DNA of 64,000 nucleotides. Source: Peribacillus tepidiphilus. Lineage in GTDB: Bacteria; Bacillota; Bacilli; Bacillales; DSM-1321. Shown here in pieces: positions 8,130-18,725 of this stretch. A program made the translations under genes and the position numbers. Each line of letters begins with the position of its first letter. The stretch's first letter is position 1. The DNA lies in NCBI RefSeq assembly GCF_009466385.1, contig NZ_WIAQ01000004.1, positions 62,001-126,000 of the forward strand, given 5' to 3'. Under the pieces are notes generated by a model. That model was not told where the DNA came from. It was given only the letters and a program-made list of their open reading frames with translations, and ran no database searches.

Positions 8130-8774
8130 TTATCCTCTTATTGCATCTATCGCTTTTTTTCGATCGGCTTGATTATAAATGGCAGATCCTGCTACAAGTA
8201 CATTTGCACCTGCATCAATGCATAGTTTAGCAGTCTCAGCATTTACACCACCGTCTACTTCAATCTCCAAATGTGGATTTTTCTCAAGCGCCATTTCTTT
8301 CACTTTTCGAATCTTTGGCAACACTTCAGGAATAAATTTCTGTCCACCAAAACCCGGATTAACCGACATTAATAACACCATATCAACATCAGCAATAATA
8401 TGCTGAATGCTTTCCACTGGTGTAGCCGGATTCAAGACCACACCTGCCTTGACACCAAGCGATTTAATATAATGGATCGTTCTATGCAGATGCTTACATG
8501 CTTCTACATGAACCGTAATATAATCCGCTCCTGCTTTTGCGAAGGCTTCAATATAAAGATCGGGATTTTCAATCATCAGGTGAACGTCCAAAGGAAGCTT
8601 TGTAACAGGACGAATCGCCTCAACAATTAAAGGACCGATTGTTATATTCGGAACGAAATGTCCGTCCATTACATCGACGTGAATATAGTCCGCTCCCCCT
8701 GCTTCGACATCTCGAATTTCATCTGCTAGCTTTGAAAAATCAGCTGACAATATAGATGGGGCAATCTTCACCAT
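8130..8774 (-). CDS. rpe: Ribulose-phosphate 3-epimerase
   Basis: This enzyme interconverts ribulose-5-phosphate and xylulose-5-phosphate in the pentose phosphate pathway. The 214-residue TIM barrel shows [12 protein letters not shown] at the start, the metal-binding [17 protein letters not shown], then [24 protein letters not shown] and [12 protein letters not shown], all in the expected order. A GAGGT site precedes the ATG and rsgA ends 2 nt upstream, so it is likely co-transcribed with rsgA, prkC and prpC. Confidence 0.97.
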   Translation of the reverse strand: MVKIAPSILSADFSKLADEIRDVEAGGADYIHVDVMDGHFVPNITIGPLIVEAIRPVTKLPLDVHLMIENPDLYIEAFAKAGADYITVHVEACKHLHRTIHYIKSLGVKAGVVLNPATPVESIQHIIADVDMVLLMSVNPGFGGQKFIPEVLPKIRKVKEMALEKNPHLEIEVDGGVNAETAKLCIDAGANVLVAGSAIYNQADRKKAIDAIRG

Positions 8775-8776
8775 AA

Positions 8777-9658
8777 TTAGTACCTCGGCTTTCTATCTCG
8801 TATTTCTTCAAGAAATTCCATGTAATGATCATATCTATAATTCTTTATTGTTCCTTTTTCCACGGCTTCTTTTACCGCACATTTCGGCTCTTTATCATGC
8901 AAACAGCCTCTAAACTTGCATGAATGCCCAATTTTATATATTTCAGGAAAACAATAAGATAAATCTTCAACTTCAATACCAATAAAATCAAGTGATGAAA
9001 AGCCTGGAGTGTCAGCCACTAGACCATCTTCCAATTCAATTAATTCAACATGACGGGTTGTATGCTTACCCCTTCCGAGATGGGTAGAGATATCATTGGT
9101 TTTTAATTCAAGCTCGGGGTTTAGTGCGTTTAATAAGGAAGATTTCCCGACACCTGACTGTCCAGCAATTACACTGATTTTATTTTTTATATACGGCAAC
9201 AGAAGCTCTATACCTTCATTGGTAACAGAAGACGTTGAAATAACCGGATACCCGATAGTACGATAATCTTCTATAAATGTTTGAATTCGCTTCATATTTT
9301 CTGTAGACAATAAGTCAATCTTGCTGATCACAATAACAGGATCAATTCCGTTTGCTTCTACTAAGACTAAGAAACGATCAAGCAGGAGTGTGCTAAATTC
9401 CGGTTCTACTGCTGAAAAAACCAAAATGGCCTGATCAACGTTCGCAATCGGAGGTCTTACGAGTTCATTTTTTCGTTCCTTTATTTCAAGGATATATCCG
9501 TCTGTGTCATTTTCTGCTTGATACACTACATAATCTCCAACTAATGGGGTGATTTTATTTTTTCTAAATACCCCTCTACCCCGACACTGAATGACATTTT
9601 CTCCATCCAAGACATAATAGAATCCACTAAGTGCTTTAATGATTTTACCTTCTGGCAT
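8777..9658 (-). CDS. rsgA: Ribosome small-subunit GTPase RsgA (YloQ)
   Basis: RsgA is a circularly permuted GTPase that assists late maturation of the 30S subunit. An N-terminal OB fold (residues about 1-70) comes first, then the permuted G motifs: ISKIDLL (G4), [14 protein letters not shown] (G1) and DTPGF (G3). The C-terminal zinc knuckle is present (C-x-F around residue 246, [18 protein letters not shown]). Length 293 is normal. AAGGAGAG precedes the ATG. The order prpC-prkC-rsgA-rpe-thiN is a classic Bacillus cluster. Confidence 0.97.
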   Translation of the reverse strand: MPEGKIIKALSGFYYVLDGENVIQCRGRGVFRKNKITPLVGDYVVYQAENDTDGYILEIKERKNELVRPPIANVDQAILVFSAVEPEFSTLLLDRFLVLVEANGIDPVIVISKIDLLSTENMKRIQTFIEDYRTIGYPVISTSSVTNEGIELLLPYIKNKISVIAGQSGVGKSSLLNALNPELELKTNDISTHLGRGKHTTRHVELIELEDGLVADTPGFSSLDFIGIEVEDLSYCFPEIYKIGHSCKFRGCLHDKEPKCAVKEAVEKGTIKNYRYDHYMEFLEEIRDRKPRY

Positions 9659-9673
9659 AGCATCTCTCCTTGA

Positions 9674-11674
9674 TTATTCATCATCTGGATAAGGAATTGC
9701 TTCGTCAATGATCACATTCTTATCCCGGATTACTTTAAATCCAGCTTTTTTTCCTTGTTGAATGGTTAACTCTATTTTTTTCTTGATTGTTTCTGTAATA
9801 AAAATAATCTCAGTCGGTTCAGTCATGCTTCTATTCATGTCTTCAATATAGATTTGTACCTCCTGAGGCTCACCTTCGATAACAGGTTCATATGGTATTG
9901 TCACTTCTCTTATGACGATCTTCGGTGGTACTTCTTCCTTTCCTTTTGAAAGAATAACCTTTATCGTGCTACCTTTTGCCACTCTGGAAAAAGGTTCAGG
10001 AGACTGAGAAATAACAAGACCTTTAGCTATTTTATCAGAAAACTCTTCCTTTTCAATTTCAATATTTAATCCCGATTCTTTTTCGTAGTCTTCTAATCCT
10101 CTCTCATTATATTCTGTGAGATTTTTTACAACCACCTTATTAGGACCTTTACTTACAATGAGCTGCAAATCTGTTTCCGAAGGTACCACCATTTCCCCTG
10201 CGTCAGGTTCTTGTTCTAGAATCACACCAGATTCTTCTTCGTCATTAAACTCTTCCTGAATATCCACACTCCTGAAACCCATACTGTCAATTAAAGTCCG
10301 AATATCTTCCATATTTCTACCTGTAAAATCCGTCAATTCAATTTGTTTTTTCCCTTTGCTAATATAAAGGTCTACAACAGTTCCTTCCTTAACCGTTCTG
10401 CCTGCTTTTGGTTCTGTAGCAATAATAAGGCCCTTGTCAACCTCTTCATCCTCAATTTCAAACGTTTTTCCGACTTTAAGATCTTTATCTAATAAGATTG
10501 AAATTCCCTCATCTAGTGTTTCATTCTTAATATCAGGTATTTTGACTTCCTCAGGAGCAAATAATCTAGGATAAACCAAAATGGCTGCTGCACCTAAAAT
10601 AGTGAGGAATAAGAAAATGGATACTAGGATTTTTGTCAGTTTTTTACCGGAGTCCTTCTTTTTTTCTTTTTGTTTTTTCTTCTTGGATTTACCATTTAGA
10701 TTCGGGTCTTGTTCTCCATTTACAGGTCGAACCTCCATTCCCCTCACAATCGTTTCATCCGAATTCTGAATGACTGTTTCGGAGGTAATGACGGGAATCG
10801 CTTTTGTAGCATCATCATCAAAAGGAACGACGAATGGCTTTTCATTAAGACGTTCAGGTTTTAATGCAGATCTAATATCTTCTCTCATTTCCTCGACAGA
10901 GTTATATCGATGAAAAGGGTCTTTTGCCGTAGCTTTTAGTACAATATTTTCGACACTTTGAGGGATATTGGGATACCAGCGTCTAGGGGAAGGAGTTTCG
11001 GATTGTAAATGCTTCAAAGCGATTGAAACAGCAGATTCCCCTGAAAAAGGAAGACGTCCGGTTAATAGCTCGAACATGACAATCCCTAAAGAATAAATAT
11101 CAGATTTTTTGTTGGCCATTCCCCCCCGAGCTTGCTCTGGAGATAAATAATGAACCGAGCCAAGTACAGCATTCGTTTGGGTAATACTTGTAGAACTTAA
11201 AGCCATAGCAATTCCGAAATCTGTAATTTTGACATTTCCATCTTCGTCAATCAAAATATTCTGAGGTTTAATATCTCGGTGAATAATCCCATTTTGGTGA
11301 GCGTGAGAGATCGCTGACGTAATTTGACTCATGATATCGAGCGTTTTTCCTACCGGAATCGGGTGATACTTCTGTATGTATTGCTTCAAAGTTAACCCTT
11401 TTACGTATTCCATAACGATGAAATATATATTATTTTCTTCCCCAACGTCATAAATGCTGACGATATTAGGATGAGCTAAGCTCGTAGCGGATTGAGCTTC
11501 CCTATTAAACCTTTTAATGAATTCATCATCATTCGAAAAATCCATACGCAGAATTTTTAGTGCGACTTCTCGCTCCAAAATCATATCTTTTGCCAAGTAT
11601 ACATTGGCCATACCTCCGCCGCCAATCATATCGAGGATTTTGTAGCGGCCGTATATTCTCTTTCCAATCAGCAT
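9674..11674 (-). CDS. prkC: Membrane Ser/Thr protein kinase PrkC with PASTA repeats
   Basis: PrkC senses cell-wall fragments and phosphorylates translation and cell-wall targets; in Bacillus it triggers germination by muropeptides. From the ATG at 11674 (MLIGKRIYGRYKIL; a GTG three codons earlier is less likely) the protein has 666 residues. Seen in order: kinase domain with the glycine loop IGGGGMANVY, the EVALKIL lysine, HRDIKPQN near 132 and DFG; a Lys-rich linker; one membrane helix near 347-368; three PASTA repeats; and a further C-terminal domain. The ATG is 5 nt after the prpC stop. Confidence 0.97.
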   Translation of the reverse strand: MLIGKRIYGRYKILDMIGGGGMANVYLAKDMILEREVALKILRMDFSNDDEFIKRFNREAQSATSLAHPNIVSIYDVGEENNIYFIVMEYVKGLTLKQYIQKYHPIPVGKTLDIMSQITSAISHAHQNGIIHRDIKPQNILIDEDGNVKITDFGIAMALSSTSITQTNAVLGSVHYLSPEQARGGMANKKSDIYSLGIVMFELLTGRLPFSGESAVSIALKHLQSETPSPRRWYPNIPQSVENIVLKATAKDPFHRYNSVEEMREDIRSALKPERLNEKPFVVPFDDDATKAIPVITSETVIQNSDETIVRGMEVRPVNGEQDPNLNGKSKKKKQKEKKKDSGKKLTKILVSIFLFLTILGAAAILVYPRLFAPEEVKIPDIKNETLDEGISILLDKDLKVGKTFEIEDEEVDKGLIIATEPKAGRTVKEGTVVDLYISKGKKQIELTDFTGRNMEDIRTLIDSMGFRSVDIQEEFNDEEESGVILEQEPDAGEMVVPSETDLQLIVSKGPNKVVVKNLTEYNERGLEDYEKESGLNIEIEKEEFSDKIAKGLVISQSPEPFSRVAKGSTIKVILSKGKEEVPPKIVIREVTIPYEPVIEGEPQEVQIYIEDMNRSMTEPTEIIFITETIKKKIELTIQQGKKAGFKVIRDKNVIIDEAIPYPDDE

Positions 11675-11679
11675 ACCTA

Positions 11680-12429
11680 TCACCCGCTTTCACTTTCGTC
11701 CAGATACTCTAAAAGTACAAGGGTGATATTATCTTCTCCGCCATAATGATTTGCAAGCTCAACAAATTTTTCGGATTTTTCTTTGAGATTTTCACTGCTT
11801 ATTAAGATCTCGAGCATTTCGTCGGTAGTCAATTTATTTGAAAGTCCGTCTGAACATAAGAGCAAAACATCGCCTTCTTCAAAGACGATCGTCACAATAT
11901 CCATTTCTACTGATTTTTCCGTACCAAGAGCTCTTAATAGAACATTTTTTCGAGGATGATGCTCAGCATCTTCCTTTGAAATTTGTCCTGACCTTACAAG
12001 CTCATTTACAAGAGAATGATCTTCCGTGATCTGTTTAAATCCATTTTCATTTAATAAATAGCAGCGGCTGTCTCCTATGTTTGCAATCGTTGCGAATCGG
12101 TTCGTACAAATTGCTGCCACAATAGTTGTACCCATCCCTTGACAATCACTGTTTTCTTCAGCATGCTTGAACAGCATTAAATTGACCTCATGAATGGTAT
12201 TTCTCAACCATTCCTCAGCCTGCTCAGGAGTTTCAACATTGGCTGACTTCTCCCAAAATTCTTTCATTTTTGTAACGGTTAAGTTACTGGCAACATCTCC
12301 GGCGCGGTGGCCGCCCATGCCATCAGCAACGATGGCTAGGCGTACCCCGGCAGGATTTAAGAAGATACCTCCGCTGTCCTCATTATGTTGGCGCACTTTA
12401 CCGCGGTCTGTTATAAATACAGCTTTCAT
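11680..12429 (-). CDS. prpC: PP2C-type protein phosphatase PrpC
   Basis: PrpC reverses PrkC phosphorylation. The true start is the ATG at 12429 (MKAVFITDRGKVRQHNED), preceded by GAGGTGAAAC; a longer in-frame extension overlaps rlmN and is rejected. This gives 249 residues. Mn2+-binding PP2C motifs are intact: RQHNED, VADGMGGHRAGDVAS, GMGTTIVAA, NIGDSRCY, LCSDGLSN and GGEDNITLV. It lies 4 nt after the rlmN stop and just before prkC. Confidence 0.97.
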   Translation of the reverse strand: MKAVFITDRGKVRQHNEDSGGIFLNPAGVRLAIVADGMGGHRAGDVASNLTVTKMKEFWEKSANVETPEQAEEWLRNTIHEVNLMLFKHAEENSDCQGMGTTIVAAICTNRFATIANIGDSRCYLLNENGFKQITEDHSLVNELVRSGQISKEDAEHHPRKNVLLRALGTEKSVEMDIVTIVFEEGDVLLLCSDGLSNKLTTDEMLEILISSENLKEKSEKFVELANHYGGEDNITLVLLEYLDESESG

Positions 12430-12433
12430 GGTT

Positions 12434-13525
12434 TCACCTCGTCTCTTCTTTTCGCTCCTTTGCACGAAGCTGTCCGCAGGCTGCATCAATGTCATGTCCC
12501 TGCTCTCTACGAATCGTAACATTAATACCATGTTTTTTCAGAGTTTTTTCAAAAAGAAAAATTTGTTCTCGAGGTGTTCTTACGTAGTTGCGTTCCGGTA
12601 CATAATTAACCGGAATTAAATTTATGTGACATTTCAATCCTTTAACAAGTTTAGCTAATTCTTCTGCATGCTCGACCTGATCGTTCACTCCTCCAAACAA
12701 GCCGTACTCGAAGGTTACCCGTCTACCTGTTTTGTTAATGTAATATTTCACAGCCTCCATTAAATCCGGAAGCTTATAGGCACGGTTTATTGGCATTAGC
12801 TTACTTCGAAGTTCTGTGTTTGGTGCGTGAAGAGAAATAGCAAAATTAATTTGCATATTTTCATCTGCAAATTGATAAATTTTCGGAATAATTCCACTTG
12901 TTGAAACTGTAATATGACGTGCTCCTATATTTAGTCCTTTTTCATGGTTTACGATTTTCAGGAAAGAAAGCATTTCATCGTAATTATCAAAAGGCTCACC
13001 GATTCCCATAATGACAATGGAGCTAACCCTTTCGTCTGTTTCATCCAATGCCTGTTGTACTTTTACGACTTGGGCAACAATTTCTCCTGCTTCGAGGTTT
13101 CTTTTTAATCCTCCTAATGTGGATGCACAAAAAGTACAGCCGATTCTGCAACCCACCTGAGTCGTAACACAAACAGAGTTTCCGTATTCATGCCTCATGA
13201 GGACTGTTTCAATTGAATAACCATCATGAAGCTCAAATAAAAACTTGATGGTTCCATCACTTGAAGTTTGTTGAATGATTGTTTTCAAAGTAGTAATCGT
13301 AAAATGTTGGGATAATTTTTCTCTTAAAGATTTTGAAAGATTTGACATATCTTCAAAGCTAACTGCTCTTTTTTTATAAAGCCAGTCGAATATTTGGTCA
13401 GCCCGGAAAGGCTTTTCTCCATGATTGCCTAACCACTGCTTTAACTCATGAAGCTCCAAAGAATAAATGGACGGCTTTTTTTCTTCTAGCTGTTGTTTAA
13501 TTTCTTGCATGTTCGTTTCGTTCAT
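12434..13525 (-). CDS. rlmN: Dual-specificity 23S rRNA/tRNA A2 methyltransferase RlmN
   Basis: RlmN is a radical-SAM enzyme that methylates C2 of A2503 in 23S rRNA and A37 of some tRNAs. The 363 residues match B. subtilis. The cluster motif C-x3-C-x2-C is seen as [15 protein letters not shown] near residue 115, followed by [11 protein letters not shown] conserved Cys near residue 350 (AACGQLRA) fits the second catalytic cysteine. AAGGT lies 8 nt before the ATG. It starts 2 nt after rsmB. Confidence 0.97.
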   Translation of the reverse strand: MNETNMQEIKQQLEEKKPSIYSLELHELKQWLGNHGEKPFRADQIFDWLYKKRAVSFEDMSNLSKSLREKLSQHFTITTLKTIIQQTSSDGTIKFLFELHDGYSIETVLMRHEYGNSVCVTTQVGCRIGCTFCASTLGGLKRNLEAGEIVAQVVKVQQALDETDERVSSIVIMGIGEPFDNYDEMLSFLKIVNHEKGLNIGARHITVSTSGIIPKIYQFADENMQINFAISLHAPNTELRSKLMPINRAYKLPDLMEAVKYYINKTGRRVTFEYGLFGGVNDQVEHAEELAKLVKGLKCHINLIPVNYVPERNYVRTPREQIFLFEKTLKKHGINVTIRREQGHDIDAACGQLRAKERKEETR

Positions 13526-13527
13526 TC

Positions 13528-14874
13528 CTATACCTTCTTTCTAAAAGCAGCAATGAAAAATCCATCACTGCCAAAATCCTGAGGAAAAATTTGAAGATAG
13601 TAACCATTCACAAAAGGCTGAATGCTTGCTGGTAAACGGTCCGCTAAATTTAGGTCTCCTTCAAACTCAGGATGATTAAGCAAAAATTCTTTCGCTACTG
13701 TTTCATTTTCTTCTTTGTCTACAGTACATGTACTATAAACTAAAGTTCCGCCTTTTTTTAATAACGGTGCTGCAGCTTTTAAAAGGTCAAGCTGAATGCC
13801 CGCTAGATTCCGAATGTCATTCTCCGACTTCGAATATTTTAAATCTGGCTTTCTTCTCATGACGCCTAATCCAGAACATGGAGCATCTACTAATATCTTA
13901 TCGAAAGATTCTTTTTCAAACTCCTCCCCAACTTTTCGACTGTCGAGAGCCTTTGCTTCTATGTTTGAGAGGCCTAATCGCTCTGCTTGCTTCATGATGA
14001 GCTTTACTTTATGCTCATGTAAATCCAATGCCGTGACAGTACCGCCATTTAAACGTTCTGCTATGGCACTTGTTTTGCCCCCTGGTGCTGCACATGTATC
14101 TAATATCTTATCAAAATGGTGCGCTCCAAGTGCATAGGCCACAAGCATAGAACTTTCATCTTGGATAGAAAGATAGCCATTTTCATAGGCTTTTGAATGA
14201 GCTAAGTTCCCTTTTAAACAAATGATACTTTCTGGAATGATTGGACTTGCTTTTACTTCAAATCCTTCTTCTTCAAGCATAGAAATAACTTCATCTCTTG
14301 TTGCTTTTTTTAAATTGACCCTAGCAGTCTGAGTCGGAGCTGTTAGATTGATCTCACACATTTCCTTTGTTTTCTCGATACCGAATTGCTTTACCCATCT
14401 TTGTACAAGCCATTTAGGATGACTTGTTTCAATAGCCATTCGTTCAATAGGGTCTTCGATATTGTCCAAAGAAGGAATCCCTTTTCTTTGGATGTTTCGA
14501 AGCACTCCATTTACCATCGAAGCAATTCCTTTATGCCCGCGTTTTTTTGCAATCTCGACAGCTTCAAACAAAATGGCGTGATCCGGAATTTTTTCTAAAT
14601 AAACCATTTGATAAAGGGAAATTCGCAATAAAGTCTTAACCCAGCTATCTATTTTATTGCTTGCACGTAAAAACGGACTTAGATAATAATCCAACGTATA
14701 TTTCCTTTGAATCGTACCATACGTAATTTCGGTTAATAATCCGCTATCAGCCGGAGATAGTTGATATTTATTGATATAATGATTAAGGAGAAGATTGCTG
14801 TATGATTGGTTTTTTTCCACACTTTCAAGTAAATCTACAGCAAGCTCACGAACACTTACTTTCTGTTTCTTCAT
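13528..14874 (-). CDS. rsmB: 16S rRNA m5C967 methyltransferase RsmB
   Basis: RsmB methylates cytosine 967 of 16S rRNA. Residues 1-140 form a NusB-like RNA-binding domain ([14 protein letters not shown]...), followed by a Rossmann methyltransferase domain with [15 protein letters not shown] near 265. The two catalytic cysteine motifs are [19 protein letters not shown] and [10 protein letters not shown]. Length is 448. fmt ends 2 nt upstream, part of the compact priA-def-fmt-rsmB-rlmN run. Confidence 0.96.
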   Translation of the reverse strand: MKKQKVSVRELAVDLLESVEKNQSYSNLLLNHYINKYQLSPADSGLLTEITYGTIQRKYTLDYYLSPFLRASNKIDSWVKTLLRISLYQMVYLEKIPDHAILFEAVEIAKKRGHKGIASMVNGVLRNIQRKGIPSLDNIEDPIERMAIETSHPKWLVQRWVKQFGIEKTKEMCEINLTAPTQTARVNLKKATRDEVISMLEEEGFEVKASPIIPESIICLKGNLAHSKAYENGYLSIQDESSMLVAYALGAHHFDKILDTCAAPGGKTSAIAERLNGGTVTALDLHEHKVKLIMKQAERLGLSNIEAKALDSRKVGEEFEKESFDKILVDAPCSGLGVMRRKPDLKYSKSENDIRNLAGIQLDLLKAAAPLLKKGGTLVYSTCTVDKEENETVAKEFLLNHPEFEGDLNLADRLPASIQPFVNGYYLQIFPQDFGSDGFFIAAFRKKV

Positions 14875-14876
14875 TT

Positions 14877-15821
14877 TTAATCTCCTAACACTTCCCCGGT
14901 TTTCAGCTGGCTTCCGGCTCCTCTTAAGAAGTCTTTAGCATCCATTCTTTTTTTCCCACTAGGTTGAAGCTCTGTAATTTTGATCGCAGTTTCATCTCCT
15001 GTTGAAACAACAAACCCATCTTCGTCAATTTGAATGATTGTGCCAGGTTTGGTGCTAGAAGATTGTTTCACCTTTTTTGAACTCCATACTTTTAAAATCG
15101 TTCCATTTAAAGTGGTGTAAGCAACCGGCCAAGGATTTAATCCTCGGATATGGTTATAAATTTCTATACCACTTTTTGACCAATCAATTTTTTCTTGTTC
15201 TCTTTTAATGTTAGGGGCGAATGTAGCTTTTTCTTCCTCTTGCGGAATTGGCTGTAGCTCGCCACGTATAAGCTTTGGCAAAGTATCAGATAGCAGGTCT
15301 GCTCCTACCTTACTAAGCTTATCATGAAGAGTCCCTACATTATCGTTTTCGTCAATCGGGACTTCAGCCTGTGTCAAAATATCTCCTGCATCTAGCTTTT
15401 CGGCCATATACATAATGGTAATACCTGTTTTCTCTTTCCCTTGCAAAATAGCGTAATGAATAGGTGCTCCTCCACGTAGTTCCGGCAAGAGGGATGCATG
15501 AACATTGATGCAGCCTAATGGAGGTGCATCTAATAGCTCTTTAGGAAGGATTTGGCCGAAGGCAGCAGTCACTACTAGGTCCGGTTGTAAAGCCAATATC
15601 TTTTCTAGTTCTTCCTTTTGTCTGATTTTTTCAGGCTGGTATACAGGGATACCATGCTTTAATGCTTCAACCTTCACTGGAGGTGGAGTTAATGTTTTTT
15701 TTCGTCCTACCGGTCGATCAGGCTGAGTGACGACAGCTATAACTTCATATCCATCCTCAAGAATTCTTTGTAAAATAGGAACTGAAAAATCCGGAGTCCC
15801 CATAAAAACGATTTTTGTCAT
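14877..15821 (-). CDS. fmt: Methionyl-tRNA formyltransferase
   Basis: Fmt formylates initiator Met-tRNA using 10-formyl-tetrahydrofolate. It starts [16 protein letters not shown] and contains the catalytic stretch [21 protein letters not shown] near residue 108. A C-terminal tRNA-binding domain follows from about residue 205 ([15 protein letters not shown]). Length is 314. Its ATG overlaps the def stop as ATGA, so formylation and deformylation genes are coupled. Confidence 0.97.
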   Translation of the reverse strand: MTKIVFMGTPDFSVPILQRILEDGYEVIAVVTQPDRPVGRKKTLTPPPVKVEALKHGIPVYQPEKIRQKEELEKILALQPDLVVTAAFGQILPKELLDAPPLGCINVHASLLPELRGGAPIHYAILQGKEKTGITIMYMAEKLDAGDILTQAEVPIDENDNVGTLHDKLSKVGADLLSDTLPKLIRGELQPIPQEEEKATFAPNIKREQEKIDWSKSGIEIYNHIRGLNPWPVAYTTLNGTILKVWSSKKVKQSSSTKPGTIIQIDEDGFVVSTGDETAIKITELQPSGKKRMDAKDFLRGAGSQLKTGEVLGD

Positions 15822-16303
15822 TCCTCTTCATACCTTTCTAATTCTTCTTCTGACAAGTATTTCGAGATTTTTTTTGTAAATAAAATACCTTGTAAATGGT
15901 CGATTTCATGCAAAATCGCTCTCGCAAAGAAATCCTCGGCCTCGATCTCGTATTCTCTACCTTTGCGATCCTTTGCACGAACCCTTACATAATAAGGTCT
16001 TTTTACTTCACCATACACACCTGGAAAGCTTAAGCAGCCTTCTGGGCCAATTTGTTCTCCATCTGTTTCAAGAATTTCTGGATTAATCATTTCAAGTGTA
16101 CCGGAATCATCCCCGATATCTACGATGGCAATTTGCTTTTTCACCCCAACTTGAGGAGCGGCAAGACCTACGCCATCCGCTTCGATCATCGTATCGTACA
16201 TATTATCTAACAGTTTTGCCAATTTCTTATCAAAAACTGTCACTTTATCACATTTTTGTTCCAAAATTTCATTTGGATATGTCACAATCGGTAAAATAGC
16301 CAA
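15818..16303 (-). CDS. def: Peptide deformylase
   Basis: This enzyme removes the N-formyl group from nascent proteins. The three motifs of the family are intact: [10 protein letters not shown] near residue 44, EGCLSFPG with the metal-binding Cys near 90, and the zinc ligand motif HEIDHLQG near 132. The 161-residue length fits the smaller (type 1) class. It starts 10 nt after the priA stop with AGGAGG upstream. Confidence 0.97.
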   Translation of the reverse strand: MAILPIVTYPNEILEQKCDKVTVFDKKLAKLLDNMYDTMIEADGVGLAAPQVGVKKQIAIVDIGDDSGTLEMINPEILETDGEQIGPEGCLSFPGVYGEVKRPYYVRVRAKDRKGREYEIEAEDFFARAILHEIDHLQGILFTKKISKYLSEEELERYEEE

Positions 16304-16313
16304 GATGAACCTC

Positions 16314-18725
16314 CTACATCATCATTTGCGGATTTAAATCTATTGTAATTTGCAAACCCTTGGTTGCCATTTCATTTTGATAATGGTCTAAAACCTTTTT
16401 TAGAATATTTTTTAGTTCTGGTTCCCGCTTGTATTTTATCAAACATTGATATCGATATCTATTATTGATTCTAGCTATAGGCGATGCAACAGGTCCTAAA
16501 ATCATTGCTTCACGGCTTAATGACTTTTGAAAGAGTCGGCTTATTTTTTCTGTTACGCTTACCGTGTACAGCAAATCTTCATGTGATACCGTTATTAATG
16601 CAATAAAAAAATACGGCGGGTATGCATTTTGTTTTCTAAGCATCATTTCGTGTAGAAAAAAAGCATCATAGTTCTGCTCTGAAGCAAGCTTGATGGCATA
16701 ATTATCTGGAGTATAGGTTTGGATAATGACCTCACCAGGCAGTTGATGTCTTCCAGCCCTGCCGCTTACCTGAGTCAATAGCTGAAAGGTTTTTTCAGCA
16801 GAACGAAAATCTGGTAAATGAAGCATCGTATCAGCCGAAAGCACACCCACAAGAGTAATATTTGGAAAATCAAGACCTTTTGCAATCATTTGAGTACCTA
16901 ACAAAATATCCGCTTTACCCTCCTGAAAAGCTGTTAAGAGCTTTTCATGTGAACCTTTTTTGCTTGTTGTATCAACATCCATCCGGATAACCCTTGCCTC
17001 GGGAAGTATTTTACCTAGCTCTTCCTCCACCTTTTGAGTACCTGTTCCAAAAAATCGGATCGCCTCACTGCCACAGGATGGACAAATGGAAGGCATAGGT
17101 TCTTCGTAACCACAATAATGACATTTCAGCAAATTGTTATAACGGTGATAGGTCAGGGAAATTTCGCAATTTGGACAGTTGCACACCTCACCGCAATTGC
17201 GGCACATGACAAAGCTAGAGTGGCCTCTCTTATTGAGGAATAATACAATTTGCTCTTTCTTTTCAATGCGATCTTTCATTTTTTCAAGTAGCTTTACGGA
17301 AAAAACAGAACGGTTTCCTCCTCTTAGCTCCTCGCGCATATCAACCACTTCAACAGATGGAAGCTTAGAATTGTTCATTCTATTTCTTAATGGAAGTAAG
17401 TGATACCGCTCTTTTTTTGCACGCGCAAAAGATTCTAATGTTGGTGTTGCACTACCAAGGATGACTGGACAGCTATTGCTTTGCCCTCTCTTGATTGCGA
17501 CGTCCCTGGCATGATACCGAGGAGACTCTTCCTGTTTGTAGCTGGATTCATGCTCTTCATCGATAATAATAATGCCTAGTCTTTGAAAAGGTGCGAAAAT
17601 AGCAGAACGGGCACCTACAACAACACTTACTTCTTGTCGATGGATTTTTCTCCATTCGTCATATTTTTCACCGATGGACAAGCCGCTGTGCAAGACAGCC
17701 ACTTCATCTCCGAACCGCTCTTTGAACCTTTTTACCATTTGAGGAGTTAACGATATTTCCGGTACTAACATGATCGCTTGCTTGTTTCTTTTTAAGACCT
17801 CGTCTATGGATTGTAAATAAATTTCTGTTTTCCCGCTTCCAGTTACTCCATAAAGAAGAAAAATATCGTGTATACCATTCTCTACCGTTTTTAGGATTGG
17901 GGCTAAGGCTTTTTCCTGATCTTCTGTAAGCTTAAACGGTTTTTTCTTTTCAAAGGATCTGTTTTCATATGGATCTCGATAAATTTCTTCTTCCATTTCC
18001 TGCAATAACCCTCTGTCGATGAGTGCCTTGATGGGTGCAGTCGTAGTTGACAGCTTTTGAAGTAGGTCTTTCTGAGCAATTTTTTCATGATTAAGGAAAT
18101 AAGATAGAATTTCCTTCTGCTTTTTTGCACCTTTTGACATGCTATGAATAGCTGCTTGAAGCTCCATTTTTGAAGCCCTTCGACAAATTACCTTTATTGT
18201 TTTTTTATTGTACTTGTCCTTCACTTCATAATAGACTTCTAAAGTCCCTTTTTCGATTTCTTTTTGAAAAAGCTTTAAATCATTCCTATTTGCAATTTCT
18301 TCCCATAATATACTTTCTTTTTGTTGAAATAGTTTATATATAGCACCGTCCGTGTTTTTTTCTGAAAAGCTTTTTGTTCGCCTTATTTTTTTTTCGTACT
18401 TTGCTTTCATTGCTGCTGGGAGCATGGCTTGGAAGGCTGAAATTTTATAGCAAAGCGTTTCTTCTGTAAGCCAGTCGCCAAGCTTGAGAAGCTCTTTATT
18501 TAATACGGGTTCAATATCTAGTAGCTTCGAAATGTTCTTCAACCCTTTAAATTCGGATTCAGATTTCAAATCAACAACAAATCCTTGTACCATTCTCGGA
18601 CCAAAGGGAACAGCCACTCTCATTCCGGGTTTTACAAGACCTTGCCATTTTTCAGGGATCAAATAGTCAAATGGCTTGTCCGTTTGCTTTGCCGGTACAT
18701 CTACAATGACTTCAGCTATTTTCAT
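16314..18725 (-). CDS. priA: Primosomal helicase PriA
   Basis: PriA reloads the replisome at collapsed forks. The start MKIAEVIVDVPAKQTDKPFDYL at 18725 gives 803 residues; the frame reaches further but AAGGATGATG favours this ATG. Helicase motifs are GVTGSGKTEIY near residue 285 and IIDEEHESSYKQEE. A zinc-binding cysteine region (CRNCGEVCNCPNC...CHYCGY...CPSCG) lies between the lobes. Its 5' end overlaps coaBC by 14 bp. Confidence 0.97.
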   Translation of the reverse strand: MKIAEVIVDVPAKQTDKPFDYLIPEKWQGLVKPGMRVAVPFGPRMVQGFVVDLKSESEFKGLKNISKLLDIEPVLNKELLKLGDWLTEETLCYKISAFQAMLPAAMKAKYEKKIRRTKSFSEKNTDGAIYKLFQQKESILWEEIANRNDLKLFQKEIEKGTLEVYYEVKDKYNKKTIKVICRRASKMELQAAIHSMSKGAKKQKEILSYFLNHEKIAQKDLLQKLSTTTAPIKALIDRGLLQEMEEEIYRDPYENRSFEKKKPFKLTEDQEKALAPILKTVENGIHDIFLLYGVTGSGKTEIYLQSIDEVLKRNKQAIMLVPEISLTPQMVKRFKERFGDEVAVLHSGLSIGEKYDEWRKIHRQEVSVVVGARSAIFAPFQRLGIIIIDEEHESSYKQEESPRYHARDVAIKRGQSNSCPVILGSATPTLESFARAKKERYHLLPLRNRMNNSKLPSVEVVDMREELRGGNRSVFSVKLLEKMKDRIEKKEQIVLFLNKRGHSSFVMCRNCGEVCNCPNCEISLTYHRYNNLLKCHYCGYEEPMPSICPSCGSEAIRFFGTGTQKVEEELGKILPEARVIRMDVDTTSKKGSHEKLLTAFQEGKADILLGTQMIAKGLDFPNITLVGVLSADTMLHLPDFRSAEKTFQLLTQVSGRAGRHQLPGEVIIQTYTPDNYAIKLASEQNYDAFFLHEMMLRKQNAYPPYFFIALITVSHEDLLYTVSVTEKISRLFQKSLSREAMILGPVASPIARINNRYRYQCLIKYKREPELKNILKKVLDHYQNEMATKGLQITIDLNPQMMM